The notes under the pieces were generated by a model. It did not search any database, was not told the origin of the DNA, and was given only the letters and a program-made list of their open reading frames with translations. This document shows, piece by piece, positions 39,403 through 49,866 of a DNA stretch of 64,000 bases. The translations under genes and the position numbers were made by a program. Within the stretch, counting starts at the first letter, position 1. Each line of letters opens with the position of its first letter. The stretch is from Epiperipatus broadwayi (Eukaryota; Onychophora; Udeonychophora; Euonychophora; Peripatidae): assembly GCA_028023455.1 (NCBI GenBank), contig JAQFVV010012496.1:560001-624000 (forward strand), in the 5' to 3' direction.

Positions 39403-39987
39403 TATTTAAAAACAAATGTGATGGAAGTTTAAGTTTATTCATTAGAAGAGTTTTAAAGTAAGTTATTTGTATTCATTACATATATTTGGATTATTGTGGA
39501 ATATTATATTTATTGTATTATATGCATTTTTTAGTTTGTTCCTTGATAAAGACTATAAAATATATAGTCAAAACATTGTAGTGTTATTTACTTATTTTAT
39601 AATATTTCATATAAATAAACAAGATTTATAAAGAAGAAGAGTATATATTTTATTTATATATTGAATTTTTTTTGAATATTGGTTTAACTCATACTTAATT
39701 AATTAGATTAATTACAATATATATATATCTGACCGGAAACATTGCATTTATAAATAAAATTTTGATAATATTGATTTTACTCATAGTTAATTTTAATTAA
39801 ATTAAATTTATATCTGTTTAATGTTTAAAGAATAATTAATGAAATAAAGAAAGTGACATCATATTGATAGTATTGCACATGTCCAAAGCTGATTAAAACA
39901 AATTGATAAAGAAAATTATTTTATTTAAATTGAAATTACATTTTATTTATAACTAAAAAATTAAAAAATGGTATTAAATTGTTTTTA

Positions 39988-40194
39988 ATAATGCTTTTAT
40001 GTAAATAGCTGACTAAAAAGTAAAACAATAACAAAATAATGCAATTAAAAAATGTGTCATTTCGTAAAAGCATTTGAGGCTTTTTTGATTCTTATAGCCT
40101 CAAATGCTTTTATGAAATGATGCAACATGTTTTTAATCAGATAACTTTGTTATTTTTCTACTTTTAGTCAGTTATTTACATAAAAGCATTGGTA
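39988..40194. repeat. Fold-back repeat, ~95-bp arms
   Basis: Arms about 39988-40083 (aatgcttttatgtaaatagc) and 40097-40190 (gttatttacataaaagcatt), spacer about 13 bp. Its right end supplies the target of the family C insertion that follows. Confidence 0.8.
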
Positions 40195-40617
40195 GTATAG
40201 AGGATTTGAACTCAGACTTTCAAGCACCCTTCAACTATTCACACTATCTCATACAACCGATACACATGACCCCACACATGTAGAAAAGATTAATAATCAC
40301 CAATATCCATATTTCATGCTAAACCAGCACTCATCAGTTGGTCCAGACTATCATCTCTTACACATATATATATAATCAATGCTCAGTTTATATTAAGATA
40401 GCAAATCTTCATACTTTAATGAACAGGCTCCAATCCACTGCAACCTCCAACTTTTCAGCCATCCATATCATTGAATATCTGATAATGAAAACTCAAATCC
40501 CATGCTGATGCTAATATTATTGCCATGCCCATGTTGACCTGAAGTCACTCTGACCCCTCATGTATAGGACAGTATCCATTAAATACATATAAGAGGGATG
40601 GACAGGATACAAGCTTA
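40195..40617 (-). mobile_element. Family C copy 6, full element with exact 15-bp target duplication
   Basis: A 423-bp non-coding element flanked by ATAAAAGCATTGGTA at 40180-40194 and 40618-40632. The minus strand is the ribozyme strand and runs from aagcttgtatcctg to gagttcaaatcctctatac. The single-arm form shows that a family C unit can insert without the fold-back. The 15-bp duplication suggests target-primed or similar integration rather than a cut-and-paste transposon. Confidence 0.85.
40288..40355 (-). ncRNA. Hammerhead ribozyme, family C copy 6 (intact core)
   Basis: Minus strand: outer stem I GATAGTC pairs GATTATT; unpaired tgg; inner stem I ACCAA pairs TTGGT; CTGATGA; stem II GTGCT-ggttt-AGCAT (five pairs with one G-U); GAAA; short stem III ATATGGAT; triplet AUA with the cut expected between 40304 and 40303. 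Every conserved core base of a type I hammerhead is present. Best candidate of family C. Confidence 0.75.
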
Positions 40618-40780
40618 ATAAAAGCATTGGTATATATATAAATTAATATTATTTTTAATTTAGATAGATAGATAATCAAGTTTTCATACTTTTTATATTT
40701 TCATTTAGTATATATTTATAATAACTTGGCAATGACTATGTAGAAATGGTTGAAACTTTGATAATCTATGTAAAATATTT

Positions 40781-40873
40781 TTTTCATATGTCAAATACAT
40801 TGACTGGGAAGCGAACCTGGGCCAGTTGCTTGGAAGGCAGCTATGCTAACTGTGAGTCCCACCAACACTTGAC
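40781..40873 (-). mobile_element. tRNA-Gly-derived SINE copy 6
   Basis: Minus strand: tcaagtgttggtgg head, aggttcgcttcccag B box, catatgaaaaaaa tail. Flanked by an 18-bp direct repeat with one mismatch (aatct.tgtaaaatattt, 40763-40780 and 40874-40891). Confidence 0.8.
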
Positions 40874-41562
40874 AATCTGTGTAAAATATTTGTTATAATT
40901 TTAATAAAATAAAATAAGCTTTTAAATAAATTATGGATGAAAAAATATTTATGAATTAAAAAAAACCAGGGTCACATTTGGGAAGAAAATTGAATGATTG
41001 AGTTTTTCTTATTTTTTTTTATATCTACAGGTTTATAAAATTTAAAAAAATAACTACAATAAAGCCACTATATGTTCTGTATCAATATATGCTACTTCAA
41101 TTATACACTATCCAAAAAAATGTAAATAAACTAAAAAAAGAGTCAAAACATTTAAATTTATAAACTTTATGAGTATTTATTGCAAATGGCAGTCAACATC
41201 TATTGTAACATTCTTATTAATTTTTTAACATGATTTAATAATTTTTATTAGTTATTCATTAGACTAGAAATTATCTTCTTAATGAATAATATTTCTGTGT
41301 TACAATTTTCATGACATTACTCTCATGAAAGGTACACCTTTAAAACCTTGTGGAGAAATTCCATCATAAATATGTGGCCATAGATATGTAATGAACTGTA
41401 TTATATCCAAGTTGCACCTTTTGTGCTGTCCTGCACTCATCAGATGGCCCAAAACATCTTTATCATTGTTCAATGTATATAGATAGCCAATTACTACACT
41501 TTAATTGACAATTGTCAAACTCACCACCCTCACAACTTCAACACTAACTACTTAATGTAAGT

Positions 41563-41801
41563 TTTGTAGTAAAGTAGAGTTAAAAGGTGGCTGCTGGAGG
41601 GTTGCATTAGATCCTAAGATCTAGGTGCGGTGCTCTCATATCCAAGGCTTCTCACTGATGATGGCCACAAGCCAGAAACTAGTCTGGGGATATTGGATGA
41701 GTAGGCACTAGATAGGGATTTTATGCACAAGCCTTCTGGCATCCATTGATTACTCTGTTTGGCACAGGGTGGCACTACTGTATGGAGAGTTTTGCCTTTG
41801 T
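41563..41801 (+). mobile_element. Family A copy 4, inserted with 11-bp target duplication
   Basis: A 239-bp piece of family A (ribozyme plus terminus ...ggcactactgtatggagag) flanked by TTAATGTAAGT at 41552-41562 and 41802-41812, inside family I. A single-arm insertion; its start is truncated within the body. Confidence 0.82.
41640..41698 (+). ncRNA. Hammerhead ribozyme, family A copy 4 (intact)
   Basis: Outer stem I ATCCAA (41640-41645) pairs TTGGAT (41693-41698). Inner stem I TCTCA (41650-41654) pairs TGGGG (41685-41689) with G-U pairs. Core CTGATGA is 41655-41661. Stem II is TGGC-cacaa-GCCA (41662-41674). GAAA is 41675-41678. Self-complementary ACTAGT (41678-41683) precedes C41684, so the cut is expected after GTC. 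All conserved core bases are present. The minimal self-complementary stem III is like that of the Schistosoma and PLE hammerheads, which work best as dimers. Confidence 0.82.
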
Positions 41802-42360
41802 TTAATGTAAGTATGTTAATAATTTTTATTAGTCATTTATTAGACTAGATATTATTCACTTAATTAATAATATTTCTGTAGTAAAATTTTCATTACATTT
41901 TTCTCAAGTATGGTAGGAATTGGTTTGATGTGATAAGAATGACAATTACCAATAAAACTGTAGTAATTGGTTATCTATATATACTGAACAATGATAAAGA
42001 TATGTGTAAGAGATTATGATCTGGGCCAACTGATGACTGTAAGTTCAGCTCAAAATGGGCATCTTTGGTATTGTATATTTTTTTCATGCCTTTAATCATG
42101 CATTTATGATCACATCCCTCTTCAAGGTATTAAAAATGGATAGAAACCAATCCCCACCTTACATCAAAGTGGTTGTAACAAAAATTATATTAAGTGAATA
42201 ATCTTTAGTCTAATGAATGAGTAATAAAAATTATTAATATACTTCCATTAAGTGGTTTTAGTTAAACTTATGAGGGTGGTGAGTTTGACATTTATCAATT
42301 AAACTGTAGTAATTGGTTATCTATATACATTGAACAATGATAAAGATATGTATACGGTAT

Positions 42361-42412
42361 CGTGGGCCAACTGATGAGGGTTACTTCAATATGAAATGTA
42401 AATCTTTGGTAT
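42361..42412 (+). ncRNA. Hammerhead ribozyme, family I unit
   Basis: GCCAA, CTGATGA (42371-42377), GGGTTACTTCAATAT with a poor stem II, GAAA (42393-42396), TGTAAATC, then TTTGGT. Inner stem I pairs. The preceding unit (42030) has CTGATGA but GAAA is replaced by CAAA. Confidence 0.5.
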
Positions 42413-42468
42413 TGCACATCTCTTTTATGTCTTTGATTATATATTTATGATTACATGATAATATATAT

Positions 42469-42672
42469 GGACAATTGGAATCTTAAATTGGATTCCAAGA
42501 GATTGTAAAAGACCCAGAAAACAATCATATGTGAGATGAATGGATGAAATAAGAAAGTGTGCATGAATGATGTGAAGAAGAGAAGCTAAAGATCAGAGAA
42601 GATGGATTGAACTTGGAGAGACCTTCATCCTGCAGTGGATTGATAATGGTTGATGATGACGGTGATGACATC
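42469..42672 (+). pseudogene. RTE-like retrotransposon 3' end, fragment 3
   Basis: Starts gacaattggaatcttaaatt; the frame gives RDCKRPRKQ, the usual RTE C-terminal WxPRDxKRxRxR region. It ends ggattgataatggttgatg plus ATG repeats. 5'-truncated, and ends beside the family I array. Confidence 0.78.
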
Positions 42673-43242
42673 TCTCTATAAGATATTAAAAAGTGGATAA
42701 AAACAGTCCTTACTTTCCATGAGAGTAGTGTAGTGAAAATTACACTACAAATACATTATTCATTAAGTTTAACATGATTTAGTTTATTAACTGAATTTCC
42801 ATCATATCAAATATATTACAAGAACGGGATTTATCTCAAGTTTGAAATAATACAGTATTTTATTTGATAAAATAAAGGTTATTAAATTTGTAATGGTAAA
42901 AAAAATCATTTCTATTTATTATTAAAAAATAACAAAAAGTGAAAAGCTATTTTACTTTTGCTGACATTGTTGAAATAGCTAAACCTATACCTGAGTTAAA
43001 TGTAATTTTTAGTAAGTCAATTAATTTATGGATAGTACATATGAATGGGTAAACTATTTCTCGTGGATGTTATTAATTTGCATCAGGAAACTTAAAATCT
43101 AATGAAAAGACTGCCACTTCAATATTCATTTTATTAAGAAAATAAAGATGTAATACAGTAAGTTTTTTATTATTAATTTTTGAGTGAATATGAATGAATG
43201 AATACATACAGTAAATATAACGTAAGTGTACTACTAACTTAA

Positions 43243-43403
<161 letters not shown>

Positions 43404-43501
43404 AACATTACTTTTTAAAAAAAACTTATACTATTGACTTAATTTCATATGTGTACTAATACTACACACATACAACTGCAGCTGGGGTGTATATATATAT
43501 A

Positions 43502-44880
43502 TTAAATTTAATAATGCTGAAAGCTAAACGGAATTATACGTAACTATTAGACACCAGTCAACATTTAGGCAATACCAATATACACCTGGGTCTCTTTTTA
43601 CATGGACTTATTTAACATGATTTTGAAGTTATGCGATTCATGTTTCACCGGAAGTAGAACTCCGATAATGCGCTATTACTTTAAATAATAAATTTTGCAC
43701 ATTTACGTTATATTGAAAGTAATACCACATTATTGGAATTCAACTTTCATCTTAGTAATTTCAATATTTTCAGTGCTTTATAATAGTAAGATTTTATGCA
43801 ATAATGAAATTAAAATCATGATATCCACATTTTATGTATACACACATTAAATTTTACAAGATTATAATGTAAAATTGTTCAAACATTGTGCATGTTAATT
43901 TTGCATTTTAAATTACATTCTGTTTTTGCTTTTTAAAAAAGAATGTAATCAATTATTAATCATTTAGTGTCCACAAGTTTATTTTTAAAAGGTGAGTAAT
44001 AGCAGTGGTCAGAATTAAATTTGACAATTAAAAATTAAAATCTGATTTTTAATTGTAATTAACAATTTAAAAATTACTTACGGCAATTTGAAATTAATGT
44101 GATGTGAAATTTGATTTTTAAACAGAATTGAAAATTAAAGACAAAAATAAGAATTTAATTTTTAGTTGTTAGTTTCATAAACAATTAATAAAATTATCGT
44201 CTCAAAGATTAATTACTAATTACGTGGTCACCAGAAAACCATTGACCAGTTTGCAAACGAACATGTTTTTCGGCAAATAGTGGTAATAATTAAAATGTGT
44301 ATAAAAATGTAAATTACTGTACTGTAAATTATGCATAAAAATATATTATTTTGAATAAAATTAAATATTATAGTTAAAAAAAGTTTGTCTTGTATCAATT
44401 TTTTTCAAATTTGAAATTTTTTATTAGTCATATTTTATTTTCTTATTTTTTTTTTTGCGCGACTTTTAAAGTAATTTTACGTTGGTGCTTTGCTTTTATG
44501 TGAATTTTGAAAAATCACAGACTGCATCCCCCCTTTTTCAATGTAAGTTACGTCTATTTTTGCATGATTTCATTTGCACGTGTTTTCTGAGGAACCTATC
44601 TATCGCGTAAAATGAGACCCAGGTGTAGATAACAATCAACAATTTCAAATTGTTGTCAAGGCAACCTCCTTTTGGCAATAGAGGTGAAATTCCAGCTCTA
44701 TTAATGGTCTTATATATTTATAAAGTCACTAAAGATTGTAACTTGACTACAGAAATTGAAATTATTGGTATAAAAAAGTTTAAATATATCTCCTTAAACA
44801 AGTAAATATAATCTGTTCTGAATGCATACTAATAAATAATCATTTATAAGATTACAAACTGCAATTATAATTTTCAAATT
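43502..44880 (+). mobile_element. Family D copy 1, split by a MITE
   Basis: Left piece 43502-43582 (attagacaccagtcaac.tttag) and right piece 44626-44880 (agataacaatcaacaa, tgttgtcaaggcaacctcc, aagattgtaacttgac). Copy 2 (45000-45220) shows the undisturbed order ccagtcaacccttagacaaatgagTATAGATAACAATC. Function unknown; no ribozyme core found. Confidence 0.7.
43583..44625. mobile_element. mariner-like non-autonomous element (MITE) with TA duplication
   Basis: Terminal inverted repeats CACCTGGGTCTCTTTTTAC (from 43583) and, on the other strand, CACCTGGGTCTCATTTTAC (ending 44625) differ at one base. TA flanks both sides (43581-43582, 44626-44627), and the empty site in family D copy 2 has a single TA. 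1043 bp without a transposase ORF. TA duplication is the rule for Tc1/mariner elements. Confidence 0.85.
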
Positions 44881-44882
44881 GT

Positions 44883-44990
44883 ACTAAAAATATCAGAGAG
44901 TGGTGGGTCGTGTGAAAATCTGTGCTCATATACTCTGCATATTACATATATAGACACTGGTATATAATAAGCCTGTGTGTTTCAGCTATT
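44883..44990 (+). repeat. Family C terminal segment with subterminal hairpin
   Basis: agagtggtgggtcgtgtgaaa, atattacatatatagaca, then actggtatataataagcctgtgtgtttcag. Matches the right end of family C copy 2 and lies between two family D copies. Confidence 0.6.
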
Positions 44991-44999
44991 AAATAAGTG

Positions 45000-45705
45000 T
45001 AATACTTCTCGAGGCTAAATGGGTCTATAAGTGACCATTAGAAACCAGTCAACCCTTAGACAAATGAGTATAGATAACAATCAACAAATTCAAACTGTTG
45101 TCAAGGCAACCTCCTTTTAACAATAAAGGTGGAATACCACCTTTATTTATGGTCTCATATATTTATAGAGATACTGAAGATTGTAACTTCACCACAGAGA
45201 TTGAAATTATTGATAGAAACCTATTTAGCTTTTTTTTCTTCTCATATGTCATAGCATCTGCCGGGACGTGAACCCACAACCATCTGCAACCAACTACTTG
45301 CTTGCAAGGTGGCAGTGAAGACCTCTCGGCTATTTAGCTTTGAGCATAATAACACTCATTATTTAAATAATACTTTGAGTGCAATTTGAAAATTATAATT
45401 GCAATTTGTAACGTTATAATTGACTATTTGTTAATCTGCATTCAAAATAAGTTATATTTATCTGTTTAAGGAGGTTTATTTAAACTTCTTTGTATCTATA
45501 ATTTCAATCTCTATAATGAAGTTGCAATCTTTAGTGTCTTTATAAATATATAAGACCATTAATGGATGTAGGATTCCATGTTTGTTGTTAAAAGAAGATT
45601 GCCTTGATAACAATTAAAAAAAAAAAAAACAATTTTCAATTGTTGATTGTTGTCTATATTGGGATTGTCTAAGTGTTGACTGGTTTCGAATAGTTATATA
45701 TATAT
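45000..45705. mobile_element. Family D copies 2 and 3, inverted pair
   Basis: Direct copy about 45000-45220, then an inverted copy about 45345-45705 (gaagttgcaatctttagtg, ttgccttgataacaatt, gtttcgaatagttat). A Gly-SINE sits between them. Together with copy 1 this is another head-to-head arrangement. Confidence 0.65.
45233..45329 (-). mobile_element. tRNA-Gly-derived SINE copy 7
   Basis: Minus strand tRNA-like head ending agcatctgccggg-region B box; tail gacatatgagaag. Flanked by an exact 12-bp repeat CTATTTAGCTTT (45221-45232 and 45330-45341). The insert is younger than family D copy 2. Confidence 0.82.
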
Positions 45706-46806
45706 TATGCATGGGTGTATGCCTATTGAAAAGTATTATATATTCACATCAAAGTAAATAATGTGTATTGTATTGTGAGCTGTTAACCATTATATATTAT
45801 GGATGCATAGGGACTTGATATTACAGCTTTACTGTATAAGTTTTGTTTTCAATAACTGTCTAGTTATTTAAAATACAATTAACAATTCGTCAATTGCTAA
45901 AACAGATAATCATTAATATAAATAAAATAACTATTGCCAAATTGTATTAACAGAAGTATTTTGTTGATTTACTGGTTATTTAAAGTAAAACTCTAAAGTT
46001 CTTTAAAGAAAGTCAAACCGGATTCAAATCCCAAGTTATAGGTTTGGCAGATGGATACATTGTTTCTGTACTATGAAGCTTTAGATTATGCTTAATTTTA
46101 TAAATTCGCTTTATTTCTCTAGGATAAGTCTTAATTATGATATGGTACAAATATTTTGTTAAGAATTGATGGTAAGTAATAGTAACCAACTATTGATGAT
46201 AATCACATTAATTATTGGATTACAGCGCTCTCTGTTGGAATCATTAAATCTATATAGATATGCAATCCTTTTTATTTTATAATTTTAAAATTGTAGGTCA
46301 AAAAAATAACTTCATCGCTTGAGCAAAAACTTATTTTAAAAGTAATCAGAAATGCTTTTTTAAAACTTTCAAATAATAATAATTATATCAACAATAATAA
46401 TTAGATGTAGACAAAATTATAAATGACAATTTGTATTTTAACTAAAAATTATGATTTGCTTTTCAAACATCTTTTTATAAATAAAAGATTCATATGATAT
46501 TAAATTACTTTAAGAAACTGGGATTTCTGTTAAATTTGAGATCGCCAAATTATTCGCCTCTAACCTTTAGCCATGGAAGGCTGGCAAAATTCTGTATTAT
46601 TTACACTTACATCTTTTCCGACATCTGAAATTTGTTTTAGAAAATATCTACTTGTGCAAAGACTCTTTTCTAAGGAAGTGAACGTAATTTTTGAATTTAA
46701 AAATATAGGAGTGTTTTTGTCGTTTATAAAAAGTCTTGGAGCAATTAAAAAAATCTTTGAAATCGTGGTATCTCGGGTCTCATTAGCCTGAGACAGATAT
46801 GATGAT
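45706..46806. other. Low-repeat stretch, one unrecognised ORF
   Basis: No repeat family recognised. The plus-strand ORF at 46573-46791 (72 residues, starting MEGWQNSVLFTLTSF) has no motif I know and no clear support. Confidence 0.35.
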
Positions 46807-47007
46807 TTATTTTTGTAAGAAAATCGTTTCTGTATTTTGTTGCTCTTGAATTTCCTCCTCGTTTAGAATAAATCTGGAGCTACTTTCTTTATTAGTATAA
46901 TTGAATTCGTTTGTAATATAACTAGGTAAGCCGCAAGTCAATTCAAAACAGAAAACGAACAAAAAATTTAATTGAACAGAAGTTATCTTTTTGGCAGGCA
47001 ACCTCAT
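46807..47007 (-). CDS. Possible small secreted peptide, unproven
   Basis: A 66-residue ORF, ATG to stop, in one of the few stretches free of recognised repeats. It starts MRLPAKK, then has a hydrophobic run (LNFLFVFCFE) ending LTCGLPS, like a signal peptide with a cleavage site. A polar acidic remainder follows (FILNEEEIQEQQNTETI). No dibasic processing sites or cysteine pattern follow. I know no family match, and ORFs of this size arise by chance in AT-rich DNA. It could be a first exon, a lone small gene or nothing. Confidence 0.2.
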   Translation of the reverse strand: MRLPAKKITSVQLNFLFVFCFELTCGLPSYITNEFNYTNKESSSRFILNEEEIQEQQNTETIFLQK

Positions 47008-47171
47008 AATATTGCTTATTTACATTTATTCTAAAAATAAATAAAAAATTAAATGTTTTTTTTTTTTAAAGAAACTTTTTAGTTTTAAAAGGATATTTCA
47101 GTTTAAAGAAGAAAAAATATATATACAGATATTTTAATTTAAAAGAAAAAAAATAATAGTAAACTAATCAA

Positions 47172-47263
47172 GCGTTGGTGGCCGAGCGGTTAGCACAGCC
47201 AACTTACAAGCAATTATCCCGGGGTTCGCTTCCCGGCCGACGCTTTGACACATAAGAAAAATA
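47172..47263 (+). mobile_element. tRNA-Gly-derived SINE copy 8
   Basis: The acceptor stem GCGTTGG/CCGACGC still pairs over seven bases, and the T arm has CCGGG/CCCGG. The anticodon arm is altered (gccaacttacaagca), so it no longer reads as a functional tRNA. Tail gctttgacacataag. Flanked by AAACTAATCAA (47161-47171 and 47264-47274); the last bases may belong to the element. Confidence 0.85.
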
Positions 47264-47661
47264 AAACTAATCAATAGCACAATAAGTATTTTCAATAGCA
47301 TTCACTGAAATAATTATACTATTATTAAAAACATTTGCAATAAAATAGGAAACAGAAAATAAATCTCGCCAGAGGTTATAGCACGATGGACAAGTGACCA
47401 AGTGTCTGCAAAAATATCTGATGGGGCGTTTTTTTTATCTCTTTGTTTTATTGTCCCTAATTTGTTTTTAAATGTGTTAAATTGATTTCATTATTACTGT
47501 AAAGAAAAGTACACCTAGTCCGCCGTAATGCATATAGGACAAATGTACTTATTTCTGCGAAGCAAGCATATGGAAAATTCTATAATTGAACTTATAAAGC
47601 ATTTCAAATAAATATTATAGTAAAAAGCAAATTGAATATTTAAACACAAAATAACCTTATA

Positions 47662-48177
47662 CTAATTGCTCTAAAAGCTTTATTGACAAATGCCAGCAAG
47701 AGAAAACATTTTAAAATCTCTATCTAGAAACCACACCCTAACCTTAGACCAATGGTTTCATGCTTTGGCACTCCTCAATGAGGCACTAGGATATTTTCAG
47801 ACACTAGATCTAAAAATACCAACTCAAAGCCAGCATTTATTGATAAGTTATCTATTGAGTGGAAAATGTGAAATTTTCAGATACCTACATATCTTCAAAC
47901 CCAGCTATCCAACTCAAATAGCTATATGAATAGCTGGGTTTGAAGACATGTAGGTGTCTGAAAATTTCAGATTTTCCATTCAATAGATAACTTTTAGATA
48001 AATGCTGGATTTGGGTTGGTATTTTTAGATCTAATATCTGAAACTATCCTAGTACCTCACTGAGGAGTGCCAAAGCATGAAACCATTGATCTGAGATTAG
48101 AGTGTGGTTTCTAGATAGATATTTTAAAATGCTTTCTCTTGCCGACATTTATCAATAAAGCTTGTTAGAGCAATTAG
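47662..48177. mobile_element. Family E copy, long fold-back (~250-bp arms)
   Basis: The arms meet at a loop of about 15-20 bp near 47915-47925 (cagctat...atagctg). Landmarks are ctctaaaagctttattga / tcaataaagcttgttagag and ttttagatctaat. The ORF at 47690-47929 is the left arm read through and not a gene. One of the longest near-perfect hairpins in the window. Confidence 0.82.
48046..48106 (+). ncRNA. Hammerhead ribozyme, family E right arm
   Basis: CCTCA, CTGAGGA (position 7 is free in the hammerhead consensus), stem II GTGC-caaa-GCAT, GAAA, ccattgaTC, TGAGA. Inner stem I CTCA/TGAG pairs; outer stem I is reduced. The left arm mirror reads TTGAGGA, so C3 is changed there. Confidence 0.5.
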
Positions 48178-48800
48178 CACAGCTCAGTTTTTTATTTACA
48201 AGCTTAAAAAGATTATGTCATATGATATATGAGTTTATTTTTTATTGACTATTTACAAAATGAACTTACTTGTAAGCTAAATATTTTTATTATTCAAAAG
48301 TACAGGCTTTATATTTATTGAAAATAATTATAAATTTATATTGAGCTCACTATTCTTTAATTTTGCTCATACCAATATTACACTAATTAGTGATTATTAG
48401 ATTTACCATAGATTATAATATATGTCTTATGATAGCAAATGGGAATAGTTGTTACTCAAAGAATGTGACATTCGAGCCAAAGAAGGAGAAGTTGAGCTTT
48501 TAATATAGGTGTCCTAAGCTTGAACCATTAGTACTAAGCAAAACAAGACAAAGATAATATAAACTTTTCATATGAGAGGTCATGAGATAACTGATTATTT
48601 GAAATGACAAAATTAACTTTCCCCAAGGCACTTTAGTTTTTCAATCTATCATTCTCTTAGTGAGTTAAATCACACAGGACTACATTTACAATTAAAATAT
48701 TTAACACTTTGATATTAAATAGTCTCACATGTACACCTCATGATGTTTGAATGTATAGTAGTTTATATAATCTTAGTGAGCCATTCTCATTTTTGTTTAG
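48178..48800. other. No recognisable gene
   Basis: No ORF, repeat or RNA motif recognised. Confidence 0.5.
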
Positions 48801-48807
48801 CCCTGTG

Positions 48808-48930
48808 CAGTTTGGCTCAGTGGTAGAGGGTCTGACTTGAGATCAAGATATCCAGGATCAATCCTGGTGCTCACAGATCTGGCACTTTGAACATCTTATG
48901 AACTCCAGAGCAATAAAACCATAAGCATTT
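48808..48930 (+). mobile_element. tRNA-derived SINE of a third type
   Basis: A box tttggctcagtggtagaggg and B box aggatcaatcctgg with normal spacing, then tgctcacagatctggcac, ctccagagcaataaaacc. Differs from the Gly-SINE and family L heads. The anticodon arm does not fold well, so it is not a tRNA gene. Confidence 0.55.
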
Positions 48931-49258
48931 TTTAAATTCTTGTTTAAATTAAATTCTTTAATTGATCATAATATGTACACTGAATACATGTTTAAAACAG
49001 AGATCACAATAATTTATAAATATATTAAATAACCTCAATATTACCACATAAAGAAACAATAAAAGACAATTGATCCTTAAGATGCATTTCATGCATCTTG
49101 GGAGTCATTTGTCATTTATTATATCTTTATTTATATAAATTTAAAATAATATATGGTGATACTGAGGTTATTTAATATATTTATAAAGATATTATATGTG
49201 GAAACAAGAAATGTGAATAACTCCATGTGTTTGTATGTTTAATTTTTAAAAATCAGAT

Positions 49259-49600
49259 ATCACCATCATCATCGATCATTATCAATCCATTGCAGAATGG
49301 AGGTCTCTCCAAGTTCAATCCATCTTCTCTGGACATCACTCCTGCACACTTTCTTATTTCATCCATTCATCTCACATGAGGTCTCGTTCTGGGTCTTTTA
49401 CAATCTTTTGGAATCCAATTTAAGATTTCAATTGTCCATCTATTATCTCTTCTAGCAATATGTCCAGACCAGATCCACTTCAGTCTTTTAATTTTTTCAA
49501 TGAGGTCAGTAACACCTGTTTGTTCTCTTACCCATATATTGCATTTCCGATCTCTTCTTGTTACTCCCAATATGCATCTCTATATTTTTTTGAGTGATTT
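49259..49600 (-). pseudogene. RTE-like retrotransposon 3' end, fragment 4
   Basis: The minus-strand ORF (49367-49570) reads GVTRRDRKCNIWVREQTGVT, LKWIWSGHIARRDNRWT and LNWIPKDCKRPRTRP, the hallmark C-terminus of RTE-clade proteins. The 3' UTR ends attgataatgatcgatgatg at 49260-49280. The largest clean C-terminal piece of this family in the window, inserted in a family J unit. Confidence 0.88.
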
Positions 49601-49811
49601 ATTAATCTGTAATTGAGTTTTAAAGTTTATATCCATGCTAGAGACAATCTCTAGTTTAATAAATGATTAATATTAGTCATTATTATATTTATCTAAAGTA
49701 GAAGGTGTCAAGGATGTGGGGGTGAGTTAATTTGACACTTGTAATTCAAAATGTAATTATTTAATACAGATAAATATTTTTCATATAATAAAGATATATA
49801 TGAGAGATAGT

Positions 49812-49866
49812 GACCTGGGTCAACTGATGAGTGCTGGTTCAGCATGAAATGCATCTTTGATGGTCA
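49812..49866 (+). ncRNA. Hammerhead ribozyme, family J second array
   Basis: GTCAA, CTGATGA (49824-49830), stem II GTGCT-ggttc-AGCAT, GAAA (49846-49849), self-complementary ATGCAT, C (49855), then TTTGATGGTCATTTG. Core and stem II intact; inner stem I pairs TCAA/TTGA with a one-base bulge. Best family J candidate. Confidence 0.7.

Larger units (their letters stand above)
41200..42468. mobile_element. Family I: diverged hammerhead units, one inverted and two direct
   Basis: A minus-oriented unit (about 41200-41551) faces two plus-oriented tandem units (cores at 42030 and 42371, 341 bp apart). Shared landmarks are gtagtaattggttatctat, gaacaatgataaagatatg and gagggtggtgagtttgaca. The layout and core context (ctgggccaaCTGATGA) make it a diverged relative of family J. 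A family A copy is inserted at 41563. Confidence 0.65.

Noticed and set aside
47690-47929. 79-residue ORF with a helical look
   Set aside because: It is the left arm of the family E hairpin; related copies do not keep the frame.
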